Positions 1-9,504 are shown, numbered from the stretch's first letter. The stretch is 64,000 nucleotides of DNA from Frisingicoccus caecimuris (GCF_004340975.1 NZ_SLXA01000008.1:41757-105756); one strand, 5' to 3'. Program-made: numbers and translations. Notes: generated by a model not told the origin, from the sequence alone.

Positions 1-1979
1 ATATTCTGAAGCTGAGCTCCGGCAATCGTACTATGACCGCCGCCGCCGATGCGTTCCATGACAAGCTGGACGTTAATTCCATCCTGACCCTCCATCGAAC
101 GTGCACTGACATAAATCGTTTCTTTTACCTGGGTAAATACAAAGGATGCTTTGATTCCTGTAATATTTAAAAGTTCATTGGCCACCTGTGCACCGACGAT
201 GGTCGGACTTTCCAGTCCCTCCGCAGGACAGGATGCATAAGCCATATTATTTTCCATTTGCGCATGGCGCACGGCTTCCGCCCGGGCCCGGTAAATTTCC
301 ATGCTGTCTCTGAAAGCCAGATGGACGCGGGTAATATCCGCGCCACTCTTTTTCAGGAAAGCGGCAGCTTCAAAGGTACGCGCCCCTGTCTTACTGGAGA
401 AATTGTTCGTATCGATCATCAATCCGGCAAACATGGCATCCGCCTCAATCGGTCGCAGTTTTACGCCATCCGTAATATACTGTAAAATCTCGGCAACCAT
501 CTCGCAGGCCGATGACGCATAGGGTTCAATATAGGACAATACCGGACTTTCAATAGACTCGCTGCTCTGACGGTGATGATCCAGAATGACCACAGTTTTC
601 GTTCGATTCAAAAGCTCCGGTCCTTCCGTGTAGGATGGACGATTCACATCCACCACGATCAGCGCCGTCTCCATATTCATGATCGCGGCCGCTTCGCTGC
701 TTCTCAGGAACATATCCGGTTCATAATCCGGATTATTTTTAAAATTATTAATAATCGGACGCACGGATGTCGTAATTTCATTAATAACAATATGCGCCGG
801 TTTATTCAGGGATTTCGCTGCCCGATACACACCAATGGCCGAGCCAAAGGAATCTACATCGCCAATCTTATGTCCCATGATGATAACCTGGTCTTTTCCG
901 AGGATAATCTGTTTCAGAGCATGGGCCTTCACACGGGCTTTCACACGAGTTCCTTTTTCCACCTGCTTCGTCTTGCCGCCATAGTAGGAAATTTTATCTC
1001 CGGCTTTAACAACCGCCTGATCACCGCCGCGGCCAAGAGCCAGATCAATGGCATTCTGCGCCCACGTATAGGACTGTCCATAGGAAATAGCATTCATCCC
1101 CACACCGATACACAATGTGACAGACATTTCATTACCTATGTTAATCTCCCGAACTTCATCCAAAATGGAAAAACGGCTGGATTGGATGGCTGACATATGT
1201 TTATGATTTACCACAAATGTATATCTGTCTTTTTCCACTTTAGTGATAATCGCATCATAAGACTGCATATATTTTGTAATCTTTCGCTCGATCAGAGCTG
1301 CCAGCAGAGACCGCCGGACCTCTTCCGTACTGTTCATGGCCTCTTCAAAATTGTCAATAAAAATAATACCGGCAACCAGTTTCTGCTCCTGATTTTCCCG
1401 AATATATCGCCGTATATCCGTCTCATCGAACATAAACATGGCAATCAGAAGATTTTCCGGATGATCGAAGCCAACAAGATCATTATGCTCGGCAAAATCC
1501 TCCACATGCATCCGACAAAACTCTGTCCGATATACCCGATTCTCATGGACGATTTCTAAATAGCACTTCTCCTCCATCTCCAAAACTTTCTGCAGATCCA
1601 GTGCAGGAAATACACTCAGAATATTTTTCCGTACAGCCGTGTTTCCAATAAGCTTTGACAGAGCCTCGTTCTCCCACATCAACTTTCCTGTCGCATCAAG
1701 AACTCCGTAAGGTACTTCCAGTTCATGAAGCAACTTTTTTTGTACCTGACCAAACTGAAGACCAAAGTTAATCAATTCCTCCATAATAGCTGGCTTGGAA
1801 TAAAAGGATACAACGACGGAAAATATCAGATGGACAAGAAAAAAAACGCCCATCAGAGCGCCTGCCTTATGGTCGATCACCGTAACGCCCAACGTCATAA
1901 CCCCTACAATGATATTCAATATAATCGGCCATCGCAGGTACCATTTCAAACGCCCTTTGATTTCCATATCATTTCTCAT
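1..1979 (-). CDS. gdpP: GdpP-type cyclic-di-AMP phosphodiesterase (3' end cut by window edge)
   Basis: Membrane-bound hydrolase that degrades the second messenger c-di-AMP. Translation from the ATG at 1979 gives about 659 residues before the window ends. Two N-terminal membrane helices lie at roughly residues 12-55, followed by a PAS-like segment, a degenerate GGDEF domain, and a DHH domain with the motifs GDVDSFGSA, VDVNRP and LDHHRQ. A DHHA1 domain with GGGHSTIAGAQ is reached just before the edge, so probably only the last few dozen residues are missing. The start is set by AGAGGT about eight bases upstream. The gene diverges from the DJ-1 gene. This domain order is specific to the GdpP/YybT family, so the call is secure. 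Confidence 0.93.
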   Translation of the reverse strand, partial: MRNDMEIKGRLKWYLRWPIILNIIVGVMTLGVTVIDHKAGALMGVFFLVHLIFSVVVSFYSKPAIMEELINFGLQFGQVQKKLLHELEVPYGVLDATGKLMWENEALSKLIGNTAVRKNILSVFPALDLQKVLEMEEKCYLEIVHENRVYRTEFCRMHVEDFAEHNDLVGFDHPENLLIAMFMFDETDIRRYIRENQEQKLVAGIIFIDNFEEAMNSTEEVRRSLLAALIERKITKYMQSYDAIITKVEKDRYTFVVNHKHMSAIQSSRFSILDEVREINIGNEMSVTLCIGVGMNAISYGQSYTWAQNAIDLALGRGGDQAVVKAGDKISYYGGKTKQVEKGTRVKARVKAHALKQIILGKDQVIIMGHKIGDVDSFGSAIGVYRAAKSLNKPAHIVINEITTSVRPIINNFKNNPDYEPDMFLRSSEAAAIMNMETALIVVDVNRPSYTEGPELLNRTKTVVILDHHRQSSESIESPVLSYIEPYASSACEMVAEILQYITDGVKLRPIEADAMFAGLMIDTNNFSSKTGARTFEAAAFLKKSGADITRVHLAFRDSMEIYRARAEAVRHAQMENNMAYASCPAEGLESPTIVGAQVANELLNITGIKASFVFTQVKETIYVSARSMEGQDGINVQLVMERIGGGGHSTIAGAQLQN

Positions 1980-2077
1980 TATATTACCTCTTTTTTCTGA
2001 ATTATATCAATACAGGTAAAAGCAACTTATCCTATATTATAGCATTTTACGAAGTTCTGGTAAACACTTTTCTCTAT

Positions 2078-2105
2078 TTCAAAATCAACGAATCTATAGT
2101 ATAAT
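2078..2105 (+). promoter_or_regulatory. Sigma-A type promoter for the DJ-1 gene
   Basis: TTCAAA at 2078-2083 and TATAAT at 2100-2105 with a 16-base spacer, about 40 bases before the ATG of the DJ-1 gene, in the divergent spacer with gdpP. Confidence 0.45.
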
Positions 2106-2145
2106 AGGAACAATTACAAATATGATTGAAAGAAGGTGCCACCAC

Positions 2146-2703
2146 ATGAGTCGAGTTTGCATTTTTTTCGCACCGGGTCTTGAGGAAATTGAAGGTTTAA
2201 CTGTTGTAGACCTGATGCGCCGTGCCGACATACCGGTCCGTATCGTTTCCATCAGCGATACACTGGAAGTCACCGGTGCCCATGGTATTCATATCACAGC
2301 GGATACCTGTTTTACCGACACGGATTTTTCAGATACGGAGATGCTGGTTCTGCCGGGGGGAGCCCCAGGGACCTGCAACCTGAATGCTTGCGAACCTCTC
2401 AAAGCTTTATTAAAGGAATTTTATGATAAGGGTAAATATATCGGAGCCATATGTGCCGCGCCTATGGTCCTCGGACATCTTGGCTTTCTTAAAGGCCGGA
2501 AAGCGACCTGCTATCCGGGCTTCGAAAATGACTTGATCGGCGCTGTCCATGTAACTGATGATGCGGTTATTGACGGACATATCATCACAAGCCGCGGTCT
2601 GGGCACCGCCATCGAATTTGCCGCTGCACTGATCGGCCTGCTGACTGACGCGTCCATCGCGGAAGATATAAAAAAATCTGTAATGTATTCAAAGGAGAAA
2701 TAA
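2146..2703 (+). CDS. DJ-1/PfpI family protein
   Basis: A 185-residue single-domain protein of the DJ-1/ThiJ/PfpI superfamily (class I glutamine amidotransferase fold). The N-terminal FFAPGLEEIEG carries the conserved glutamate, and ICAAPMVLG carries the nucleophile-elbow cysteine. Members are described as glyoxalases, deglycases or chaperones; substrate cannot be read from sequence. The start at 2146 is preferred over an in-frame ATG at 2122 because AGAAGGTG lies eight bases before it. It is two bases upstream of the next gene, so the pair is an operon. Confidence 0.9.
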   Translation: MSRVCIFFAPGLEEIEGLTVVDLMRRADIPVRIVSISDTLEVTGAHGIHITADTCFTDTDFSDTEMLVLPGGAPGTCNLNACEPLKALLKEFYDKGKYIGAICAAPMVLGHLGFLKGRKATCYPGFENDLIGAVHVTDDAVIDGHIITSRGLGTAIEFAAALIGLLTDASIAEDIKKSVMYSKEK

Positions 2704-2705
2704 CT

Positions 2706-3116
2706 ATGTCAGACAGAATCACCAAAGCTCTTGAAAATCACGATAAAAATTATAATTGCTGTCAATCTGTTGCCTGCGCTTTCTGCGATCTGGTCGGCAT
2801 TGACGAAGAAACCATGTTTAAAGCCGGAGAAGCCTTTGGTCTGGGCATGGGCGGTATGCACGGCACCTGCGGCGCTATCACCGGAGCCGTCCTTCTGGCC
2901 GGTTTTAAAAACAGTTCAGCCAACCTGGAACAGCCAAATTCAAAAGGGGCAACCTACAAGCTTTCCGCGGCTATCGTTAATGAATTCCTGAAAAAAAACG
3001 GAGCTATTGCCTGCTGTGACCTAAAGGGTGTTGAAACAGGAAAAGTTCTCCGTTCCTGCCCGGGTTGCATCGAGGATGCCGCACGGATTGCTGAAGAAAT
3101 CCTCGGATTAAAATAG
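2706..3116 (+). CDS. C_GCAxxG_C_C family protein
   Basis: A 136-residue protein with the conserved spaced cysteines of the C_GCAxxG_C_C family: NCCQSVACAF near residue 17, GTCGAITGAVLLAG near residue 54, and late cysteines in ACCDLKG and RSCPGCIEDAA. The spacing suggests metal or iron-sulfur binding, but the family has no firmly established function. It directly follows the DJ-1 gene and has a clear AAAGGAG ribosome binding site. A bidirectional terminator follows. Confidence 0.85.
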   Translation: MSDRITKALENHDKNYNCCQSVACAFCDLVGIDEETMFKAGEAFGLGMGGMHGTCGAITGAVLLAGFKNSSANLEQPNSKGATYKLSAAIVNEFLKKNGAIACCDLKGVETGKVLRSCPGCIEDAARIAEEILGLK

Positions 3117-3144
3117 TAAAGGATATGTCTCTTGTTATATAAAG

Positions 3145-3180
3145 AAGGTCTCCGAAGCATCACTTCGGAGACCTTTTTAT
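3145..3180. terminator. Bidirectional rho-independent terminator
   Basis: A perfect 13-bp stem, 3145-3157 with 3163-3175, with loop CATCA and followed by T residues. It lies between the convergent C_GCAxxG_C_C gene and the first lactate permease. Confidence 0.9.
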
Positions 3181-3189
3181 GTATCTTCC

Positions 3190-4872
3190 TTATGCGATCG
3201 GATTAAATCCGGAAAGAATCAAACCGCCAAGAATCAAAATAGTTAATGCGGCGTAGATCAGACAAGGAACCACGTTGGAACGCATCAGACGACCTTCGGC
3301 ACCGATCGTACCACAAGTTGCACATGCAGAAACGATATTGTTTACACATACCATGTTACCCATAGCACCACCCATAACCTGCATAGCCAGGATCAGCATT
3401 GGAGCCAGTCCAAGACGAGTTGCTGCTGCGTACTGAAGTGTGGAGAACAGTGTACAGGAAACAGTTGCTGAACCGGAAATGAAAGCTCCGATAACACCGA
3501 TGATAGGCGCTACGACAATATAAGCTGTACCAAAGAGATCTGCAAGACCGTTAGCCATAACAATCAGCATACTGTCCATGCCGCTGTTATTGAACTGTGC
3601 ACCGGACATCTTGAACAACTGAACCATGGCAATACCAAAAAGTAATGCGATGGCAGCGCCGCCAACCATGGAGAAGGTCTGTTTCCAGGCAGCTTTCACA
3701 CGTTCACCGTTCATCTTATGCAACGGAATGATCAGCAAGGCAACAAGAATGAATGGAAGTACGCCCGGGTTCCAAGCCCATTTCCATGCAAAACCAACTT
3801 CAACACCGAAGATGGAGTTGATCGCGATGGCAAATGGTGGTGTTGTAACATTAAGAATCCCTTTGATACCAATCTGAGGAATACGTGTGATTACAAGGAT
3901 GATAGCAATGATACCATATGGTACCCATGCCATAACAGGGGACATAGTTGTTTCCACTTTCATGGATTCATCTTCCTGAACATCGGATGTAGATTTCCAG
4001 TGTTCGGCCCACTGAGAATGTTCCGGGAATTCAAACTTGCTCTTAGGAACAAAGATACCCTTTTTAGCTGTAACAACACAGATAACCAATGCGATCAAAG
4101 CACCGATCAACGACGGGAACTCTGGTCCAAGGAAAGCTGCGCAGATCAAATATGGTACAACGAAGGCTACCGCTGACAATAAAATGTATGGGATAACTTC
4201 AATTGCATATTTTGTTGATTTGTCTTTACCGAACATCTTAACCATCATAAATACAACGATAAAGATAATGATCGGACAAATAATCGCACTCGGGATAGCT
4301 ACCCATTTTGTCAATCCTAATTTCCATGCTTCAGTATTCGTGACACCTGCAGCACCCAGCTCACTGGAAACCATGTTGAATGCGGTGTTTGTCGGTGTAC
4401 CAACAGCGCCGTAGGCAACCGGCGTGCTGTTCATGATCAGGGCGCACATCGCTGCACAAAGCGGCGGGAATCCCAAACCAATCAACAACGGAGCAGCCAG
4501 AGCAGCTGGTGTACCAAAACCGGCAGCACCTTCAATAAATGCACCGAACATAAAACCGATAATAATAACCTGAATACGCGGGTCATCACTCACGCTTGTG
4601 AACATACGGTTGATAACGCCCATACCACCGGACTGTTTCAATGTGTTCATGATCAAAATCGCGCCAAAGATGATAACGATGGTATCAATGGAATTCAGGA
4701 AACCGGCGATCGTCTGAGCAGCGATCGTGATGATGTCCATTTTCCATGCGGCAAAACAAACCACTGCTGTGATAAGCCATGCCAGCGGAAGGGCGATTTT
4801 TGCCGGCCAGTTAAATCCGGCCATAACAATAATTGTGACAATGATTGGAATAAAAGCTATAATTGCATACAT
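3190..4872 (-). CDS. lctP: L-lactate permease (first copy)
   Basis: A 560-residue polytopic membrane protein of the LctP/LldP family, which imports L-lactate (and often D-lactate or glycolate) with protons. Hydrophobic segments span the length, with family blocks such as [20 protein letters not shown] near residue 110 and [19 protein letters not shown] near residue 505. Length is normal for the family. It is a paralogue of the permease at 5784-7469, separated by one small gene. Its leader of about 340 bases carries a Rex-box-like palindrome and two TGGT-N3-ACCA operators, which suggests control by redox state and by a GntR/FadR-type lactate regulator not encoded in this window. The iron-sulfur lactate dehydrogenase genes at 32.3-35.0 kb are the likely catabolic partner. 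Confidence 0.93.
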   Translation of the reverse strand: MYAIIAFIPIIVTIIVMAGFNWPAKIALPLAWLITAVVCFAAWKMDIITIAAQTIAGFLNSIDTIVIIFGAILIMNTLKQSGGMGVINRMFTSVSDDPRIQVIIIGFMFGAFIEGAAGFGTPAALAAPLLIGLGFPPLCAAMCALIMNSTPVAYGAVGTPTNTAFNMVSSELGAAGVTNTEAWKLGLTKWVAIPSAIICPIIIFIVVFMMVKMFGKDKSTKYAIEVIPYILLSAVAFVVPYLICAAFLGPEFPSLIGALIALVICVVTAKKGIFVPKSKFEFPEHSQWAEHWKSTSDVQEDESMKVETTMSPVMAWVPYGIIAIILVITRIPQIGIKGILNVTTPPFAIAINSIFGVEVGFAWKWAWNPGVLPFILVALLIIPLHKMNGERVKAAWKQTFSMVGGAAIALLFGIAMVQLFKMSGAQFNNSGMDSMLIVMANGLADLFGTAYIVVAPIIGVIGAFISGSATVSCTLFSTLQYAAATRLGLAPMLILAMQVMGGAMGNMVCVNNIVSACATCGTIGAEGRLMRSNVVPCLIYAALTILILGGLILSGFNPIA

Positions 4873-4951
4873 GTTTTTTCCTCCCTCTCTTAAACCCTGT
4901 CAGCCTTTATTTTATCGTCCGAATCCTGCTAGATTCAGGATTCTTCTAATA

Positions 4952-4969
4952 TTGTTAATAATATTACAA
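4952..4969. promoter_or_regulatory. Rex-box-like palindrome upstream of lctP copy 1
   Basis: TTGTTAATAATATTACAA, an imperfect inverted repeat with TTGTTAA and TTGTAAT half-sites, close to the clostridial Rex consensus TTGTTAA-N4-TTAACAA. The same element lies at 7541-7558 at nearly the same distance (about 70-100 bases) from the second permease. A rex gene is at 53.2 kb. The rest of 4873-5260 is very AT-rich and holds no gene. Confidence 0.5.
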
Positions 4970-5168
4970 TATTCAAGATTAGTCAACACTTTTTAGACAA
5001 TCCGCACATTAAATTGGCGCTTTTTTATCTTCATTTTGTTAAATATGTATCATTTTATTTTTTTAATTTATTTTTTTTGAATATTTTTTAAATTTGAATA
5101 TGTTTTCTTTCTAATTTATTGTACATTTTGTACATATAAAAATACAATGTGGACGACTATTTGGAAAT

Positions 5169-5210
5169 TGGTTAAACCATTCAAAACTTGATTCAAAATT
5201 GGTCAAACCA
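5169..5210. promoter_or_regulatory. Paired TGGT-N3-ACCA operators upstream of lctP copy 1
   Basis: TGGTTAAACCA at 5169-5179 and TGGTCAAACCA at 5200-5210, with starts 31 bases apart (three helical turns). TNGT-N3-ACNA is the known recognition pattern of the FadR subgroup of GntR regulators, including the lactate regulator LldR. The site lies about 300 bases before the permease start. No GntR gene is in the window. Confidence 0.65.
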
Positions 5211-5262
5211 TTAAACACACTTTTTTGCTTTTTGTTTGTTATTTTCTTAACATTTTATTGTT

Positions 5263-5294
5263 AAAAAAACCCCAGTCTGTTTTTCAGTCTGGGG
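5263..5294 (-). terminator. Rho-independent terminator of the 114-residue membrane protein gene
   Basis: Stem CCCCAG (5270-5275) with CTGGGG (5289-5294), extended by CTG/CAG after one mismatch, followed on the minus strand by seven T residues (5263-5269). Confidence 0.8.
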
Positions 5295-5328
5295 CCTTAT
5301 TCTTTCATACCCATCCGGGCATACTTAT

Positions 5329-5673
5329 TTATTTTCTGATGTTCTTATCTTTTGTTGCTTTATGCGCCGCATCCCGGATACTGATGTTCTGGCCACCTTT
5401 TATTTTAGAAGCGCTGGTCAGTTTCGGCTGTTTTTTTCCATGTCCGGATGCATTCATGTTATTTTTACTTTTCTTTTTACCACTCTTTATCTGTGCATTT
5501 CTTTCTTCTTCCGCTTTTTTCTCCATGCGCTTCTTAAAATCCAGATAAAGACAGTACAAAACGATGGCCGCGCTGAAAAGAGTCATATAAAACCGGCTTG
5601 TACCCTGCAAATAACCAAAATAAACCATCACGCCCGCTCCCGCGGCAACCAGAATATACATAATGATAAACAT
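5329..5673 (-). CDS. Small membrane protein with a basic tail, unknown function
   Basis: A 114-residue protein that I do not recognise. Two hydrophobic helices (about residues 3-18 and 27-44) are followed by a strongly basic, low-complexity cytoplasmic tail rich in Lys and Asn. AGGGGA lies upstream of the ATG. It sits between the two lactate permeases but has its own terminator on one side and the second permease's terminator on the other, so it is probably a separate transcription unit. Confidence 0.6.
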   Translation of the reverse strand: MFIIMYILVAAGAGVMVYFGYLQGTSRFYMTLFSAAIVLYCLYLDFKKRMEKKAEEERNAQIKSGKKKSKNNMNASGHGKKQPKLTSASKIKGGQNISIRDAAHKATKDKNIRK

Positions 5674-5704
5674 CTCAAGTTCCCCTGCCTATCTCATAAA
5701 ACTA

Positions 5705-5729
5705 AGGGCCATCGCAGCGCGACGGCCCT
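5705..5729 (-). terminator. Terminator of lctP copy 2
   Basis: An 11-bp stem with one mismatch (5705-5715 with 5719-5729, loop AGC), followed on the minus strand by a T-rich stretch. It lies just downstream of the second permease stop codon. Confidence 0.65.
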
Positions 5730-5783
5730 CTTATAGTATAATTTACTCTTTTCCTGTCGTCAATCTTTTTTTAATCCCCATCA

Positions 5784-7469
5784 TCAGAGTACAGATACTA
5801 ATCCCAGATTCATAACAATGAGGGATACGACAACGACAACAATACAGAATGCAATACATGGAACAAAGTTTGTACGGATGATCTTACCTTCGTTACCCAT
5901 CGTACCTGTAGTTGCACAAGCCGAAACAACGTTGTTTACACAAACCATGTTACCGATTGCACCACCGTTGTTCTGGAGTGCAACGATAATAACCTGCGGC
6001 AAGCCAACCATGGTTGCCGTCTCAAACTGCAGACCGGAAAACAGTGTATTCGATACCGTATTGGAACCGGACATGAACGCGCCAAGAACACCGATCAGCG
6101 GCGCGATGATAATATATGCACCTCTGAAAATAGAACCAAGGCCGTCAGCCATCATGGTCAACATAGAACCAAGACCTTTAGATGCTCCATCCATCATATA
6201 TGTAACGGTCACGCTATCATTTGCAGAATTACGGAAGATGTAAACCATCGCAACACCAAACAAAAGTGCGATCGCAGCGCCTTTAACCTGATTCAGAGAA
6301 CCAGCCCAGGCCGTTTTAACAGCCTTGCCATCCATCTTATGCAAAGCAATCGTAATAAGCGCAACAATGATGAAAATAACACCCGGATTCCACAGAATCG
6401 CCCAGCTCCAGTTGATTACCGGAAGTGTGATCTTAAAGCTCTTCATAGCACCTGCCCAACTGTCCGGCTGTAAAGTGGACCACACACGAGTGATAACCAG
6501 TGCACCGCCGATAATGAAATATGGAAGCCATGCTTTCATCAGAGGCATATCCGACTGAGCCGGTTCGGAAACTTCAGATACGGACAGCCAGCTCTTATCC
6601 CAATTTTCCTTCGCATCGAAAGTCCATTCGTTCTTTGGCATGAGGAAGCCGCTCTTAGAAGTTGCAAGAACAACAAACAATGTAACAACGGCTGCTACAA
6701 GAGACACAAGCTCCGGACCGATAAATCTTGCAATTATAAGATAAACAACGTCAAATACAACAGCTACAAATACGATAAATGGAAAAACTTCAAAAGCTTT
6801 GGAAACTTTTCTGTGTTCCGCATCTTTACCAAACATCGTAACAAGAATGATAATGCCGAGAGTAATGATAACAAAAGCGCCCACGGCCATGTTTACAGCT
6901 GAGAAAAAAGTCAGCTCTGAAAGAAAACCTTCCGCACTGTGCCCAAGATTTGTAACAGACTCAGAAACAACAGCAAATGCGGAGTTTGTCGGTGTACCCA
7001 CCGCACCATAACATACCGGTACGGAGTTGTAGATCAGAGCAACAATAGCGGCCGCCAATGGTGGGAAGCCCACGCTGATCAGCAGCGGCGCTGCAAGCGC
7101 TGCAGGTGTACCGAACCCGGCGGCACCTTCAATAAACGCGCCAAAAATGAAACCGATAATAATTGCCTGAATACGTGCATCTGAAGAAATGCCTGTAAAC
7201 ATGCGATTAATTGCAGCCATAGCGCCTGATGCAGATAAAGTGTTCATGATCAGGATAGCACCAAAAATGATAACCAGCACGGCGAACGCCTCAAGGAAAC
7301 CGATGACCGTTTGTGTCACAGCGGCCGCAATACTCATCTTCCATACCGCAACACCAATCACAAACGCCAATGCCCACGCCAACGGAAGTGCTCTCTTCGC
7401 CGGCCAGTTAAAACCGACCATCAATACAACCGTAACAATGATAGGAATAAAAGCAATTATAGCATACAT
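5784..7469 (-). CDS. lctP: L-lactate permease (second copy)
   Basis: A 561-residue LctP/LldP-family proton-coupled lactate importer, clearly paralogous to the product of 3190-4872. It shares the blocks [20 protein letters not shown] and [18 protein letters not shown] but diverges in the central loops, so the duplication is not recent. Its leader is also homologous to that of copy 1: it shares TGTTAATAATATTACAAT and paired TGGT-N3-ACCA operators. The gene and its control region were therefore duplicated together. The two copies may differ in affinity or in stereoisomer preference, which sequence alone cannot settle. Confidence 0.93.
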   Translation of the reverse strand: MYAIIAFIPIIVTVVLMVGFNWPAKRALPLAWALAFVIGVAVWKMSIAAAVTQTVIGFLEAFAVLVIIFGAILIMNTLSASGAMAAINRMFTGISSDARIQAIIIGFIFGAFIEGAAGFGTPAALAAPLLISVGFPPLAAAIVALIYNSVPVCYGAVGTPTNSAFAVVSESVTNLGHSAEGFLSELTFFSAVNMAVGAFVIITLGIIILVTMFGKDAEHRKVSKAFEVFPFIVFVAVVFDVVYLIIARFIGPELVSLVAAVVTLFVVLATSKSGFLMPKNEWTFDAKENWDKSWLSVSEVSEPAQSDMPLMKAWLPYFIIGGALVITRVWSTLQPDSWAGAMKSFKITLPVINWSWAILWNPGVIFIIVALITIALHKMDGKAVKTAWAGSLNQVKGAAIALLFGVAMVYIFRNSANDSVTVTYMMDGASKGLGSMLTMMADGLGSIFRGAYIIIAPLIGVLGAFMSGSNTVSNTLFSGLQFETATMVGLPQVIIVALQNNGGAIGNMVCVNNVVSACATTGTMGNEGKIIRTNFVPCIAFCIVVVVVSLIVMNLGLVSVL

Positions 7470-7540
7470 AAATAAAACCCCTCCTTTTGAATCCCTTTTC
7501 GAATCCCTTTTGCTTTTTTATTTGCAAGTTCCCTTTCATA

Positions 7541-7558
7541 ATGTTAATAATATTACAA
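7541..7558. promoter_or_regulatory. Rex-box-like palindrome upstream of lctP copy 2
   Basis: ATGTTAATAATATTACAA, differing at one position from the element before copy 1 and placed 72-89 bases before the start codon. The surrounding 7470-7869 is AT-rich and holds no gene. Confidence 0.5.
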
Positions 7559-7743
7559 TCCGTTTTATTCGTCAATACCTTTTTGGATATTTTGCATATT
7601 TTTTTTACTGTTTGTCCAATATTTTTGTTAATTATGTATCATGTTTTTGTTTTTTAATATTTTTTTCACAATTTTAAGAAAATAGTATATAGTTATTTTG
7701 TCTATTTTTTATTTTATTTTTTGTGCTTTTTGTCTTTTTTGTG

Positions 7744-7812
7744 TGGTTCACCAGTCAAAAAGCACCAAGTGGTTAGACCACTTAAAACACTTTTTCAGGA
7801 TTGGTTGAACCA
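7744..7812. promoter_or_regulatory. TGGT-N3-ACCA operator cluster upstream of lctP copy 2
   Basis: TGGTTAGACCA at 7770-7780, inside the longer palindrome AAGTGGTTAGACCACTT (7767-7783), and TGGTTGAACCA at 7802-7812, with starts 32 bases apart. A third, one-base-shorter copy, TGGTTCACCA, is at 7744-7753. The arrangement mirrors that before copy 1 and fits a FadR-type GntR regulator such as LldR. Confidence 0.65.
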
Positions 7813-7865
7813 TTTCAAACACTTTTTTGATATTTCATTAACAATCATTCCCGTTTTCAGCAAAC

Positions 7866-7897
7866 CAAAAAGAGAGCATCCTTTCGGACACTCTCTT
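7866..7897 (-). terminator. Terminator of the rpsF-ssb-rpsR operon
   Basis: Stem 7870-7881 with 7886-7897 around a GAAA tetraloop on the minus strand, followed by T residues, just after the rpsR stop codon. Confidence 0.8.
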
Positions 7898-7922
7898 CAA
7901 CTTCCCATTATATGCGCCTTAA

Positions 7923-8186
7923 TTAATCTACGATATAAGGCATAAGTGCGATATGTCTTGCTCTCTTGATAGCAACTGTAAGAGCTCTCTGATGTTTTGC
8001 ACAGTTTCCTGTGATTCTTCGAGGAAGAATCTTACCTCTTTCAGAGATATATCTTTTTAATTTGTTTACATCCTTGTAATCAATTACAGCGTTTTTATCT
8101 GCACAATATACGCAGACTTTTTTTCTTCTGCGTCCGCCACGTCTCTTCATTGGAGAGTCGCTTCTTTTTTCTCTATCGAATGCCAT
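7923..8186 (-). CDS. rpsR: 30S ribosomal protein S18
   Basis: An 87-residue ribosomal protein that binds next to S6 on the small-subunit platform. It contains the S18 signature around [15 protein letters not shown] and [16 protein letters not shown]. The N-terminal CxxC pattern is one of the zinc-binding variants of S18. It is last in the conserved rpsF-ssb-rpsR operon, 45 bases after ssb. Confidence 0.97.
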   Translation of the reverse strand: MAFDREKRSDSPMKRRGGRRRKKVCVYCADKNAVIDYKDVNKLKRYISERGKILPRRITGNCAKHQRALTVAIKRARHIALMPYIVD

Positions 8187-8231
8187 ACTATTAACCTCCT
8201 AATCCAAATTCTAATTTCCGGAATCTAACAT

Positions 8232-8678
8232 TTAGCTGAAAGGTAATTCCTCATCCAAACCGTCCGGAATATTCATAAAACCATCACCTACAGGAGCACT
8301 CGGTGCTGCTGCCGCGGCCGGCCGACTGCCATAGGCTGCTGCGGACTGGTCACTGGCCGCTTTGCTCTCGGCAAATTCCTGATCTTCCACAATGACGTCT
8401 GTCGTATAAACTTTAACACCGTCACGGTTTGTATAACTGCCGGTCTGGATTCTTCCGGACACAACAATACGGATACCCTGTCTGAAATACTTTTCCGCAA
8501 ATTCTGCACTGCGTCCAAATGTCACACAGTTGATGAAATCTGCATCCGGCTCTCCGGCTCTTTTAAATGTCCGATTGACCGCCAATGTATATCTGGCAAC
8601 TGCTACCGGGCGTTCCCCCTGAGAATACCGTACTTCAGGATCTCTTGTTAATCTTCCCATCAAAATAACTTTATTCAT
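8232..8678 (-). CDS. ssb: Single-stranded DNA-binding protein
   Basis: A 148-residue SSB with an N-terminal OB fold (MNKVILMGRLTRDPEVRYSQ) over about the first 105 residues, an Ala/Pro-rich linker, and an acidic C-terminal tip that recruits repair proteins. The tip reads DEELPFS: a serine follows the usual terminal phenylalanine. It sits between rpsF and rpsR in the normal order. Confidence 0.96.
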   Translation of the reverse strand: MNKVILMGRLTRDPEVRYSQGERPVAVARYTLAVNRTFKRAGEPDADFINCVTFGRSAEFAEKYFRQGIRIVVSGRIQTGSYTNRDGVKVYTTDVIVEDQEFAESKAASDQSAAAYGSRPAAAAAPSAPVGDGFMNIPDGLDEELPFS

Positions 8679-8709
8679 TTAGACTTACACCTCTTTCTGA
8701 AAATGAAAA

Positions 8710-8997
8710 TTAAGCGTCCTGTCTAATGCATAAATACCGAATTACATTTTCCATGATGCGAACTCGCTGTTCAACTTCATTTGGACAATTAGAATCAGAT
8801 TCGAAAGTAATGAAATAATAGAAGCCTTCTTTCATCTTCTGAATTTCGTAAGCTAACTTTCTCTTACCCCATTCATCCACGTTTGTCACATTGCCACCGA
8901 AACGAGTAATGATGTCTTTAACCTTTTCTACGGTTGCGGCTCTTTCCTCATCTTCGATTTTAGTTGTGACAACAACGCATAATTCATACTTCTTCAT
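8710..8997 (-). CDS. rpsF: 30S ribosomal protein S6
   Basis: A 95-residue S6, partner of S18, with the typical start MKKYELCVVV and the RNA-binding-fold core. The start at 8997 is fixed by AGGAGGTG just upstream. An open frame continues 28 codons further but lacks a ribosome binding site and family similarity. It is first gene of the rpsF-ssb-rpsR operon. Confidence 0.96.
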   Translation of the reverse strand: MKKYELCVVVTTKIEDEERAATVEKVKDIITRFGGNVTNVDEWGKRKLAYEIQKMKEGFYYFITFESDSNCPNEVEQRVRIMENVIRYLCIRQDA

Positions 8998-9089
8998 GCT
9001 GCTGCACCTCCTTCTGGTCTTCTGGCCCTCTGTCATACGCAGAGAGCAAGGAATAATAAAAAACATATCACGATTAATCATGATAACAT

Positions 9090-9112
9090 AAAAAAAGACT
9101 TGTTACAAGTCT
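9090..9112 (-). terminator. Terminator whose loop is the DUF951 stop codon
   Basis: Stem AGACTTG/CAAGTCT (9096-9102 with 9106-9112). The three-base loop TAA is itself the stop codon of the DUF951 gene, and a run of T follows on the minus strand (9090-9096). It separates DUF951 from rpsF. Confidence 0.75.
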
Positions 9113-9285
9113 CTTTTTAAATTTCTGATATTTTTTTCCACCAGTTTCCTGGAAATCATAACAGGATGCCCGCAGCCGACACACTTCAAACGAAAATCCG
9201 CACCAATTCGCAGGACTTCCCATTCAAAACTTCCACAGGGATGCTTTTTTTTCAATTTTATAATATCCCCTACCTGAATATCCAT
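9103..9285 (-). CDS. DUF951 family protein
   Basis: A 60-residue protein of the DUF951 family, which is widespread in Firmicutes and often found beside the rpsF operon. It has the family pattern VGDIIKLKKKHPCGS with LKCVGCGH; the cysteines could bind metal. The function is unknown. It lies upstream of rpsF but is separated from it by the terminator overlapping its stop codon. Confidence 0.85.
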   Translation of the reverse strand: MDIQVGDIIKLKKKHPCGSFEWEVLRIGADFRLKCVGCGHPVMISRKLVEKNIRNLKRDL

Positions 9286-9383
9286 AATAGCCTCGCATCA
9301 AAACATTTTCTATAAATTCCCGCTTCCGATGCTGCGCATAGGCGCATCCCGTCACGCCATGCGGGGTATGGTAAAAAAAAGCG

Positions 9384-9456
9384 AGCTACTGAGGGGATTC
9401 GAACCCCTGACCTACGCATTACGAGTGCGTCGCTCTACCGACTGAGCCACAGTAGC
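9384..9456 (-). tRNA. tRNA-Thr (anticodon CGT)
   Basis: A 73-nt cloverleaf on the minus strand. The acceptor stem GCTACTG/CAGTAGC is perfect, the D arm is GCTC/GAGC, the anticodon stem ACGCA/TGCGT encloses loop CTCGTAA (anticodon CGT), and the T arm AGGGG/CCCCT encloses TTCGAAT. The discriminator base is T and CCA is not encoded. Confidence 0.96.
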
Positions 9457-9466
9457 CTGCTTTTCC

Positions 9467-9494
9467 ATTATACCAAATTAATTGATTTTGTCCA
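9467..9494 (-). promoter_or_regulatory. Promoter of tRNA-Thr
   Basis: On the minus strand, TGGACA (9489-9494) and TATAAT (9467-9472) with a 16-base spacer, ending about ten bases before the tRNA 5' end. Confidence 0.6.
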
Positions 9495-9504
9495 GCCCTA
9501 AATA

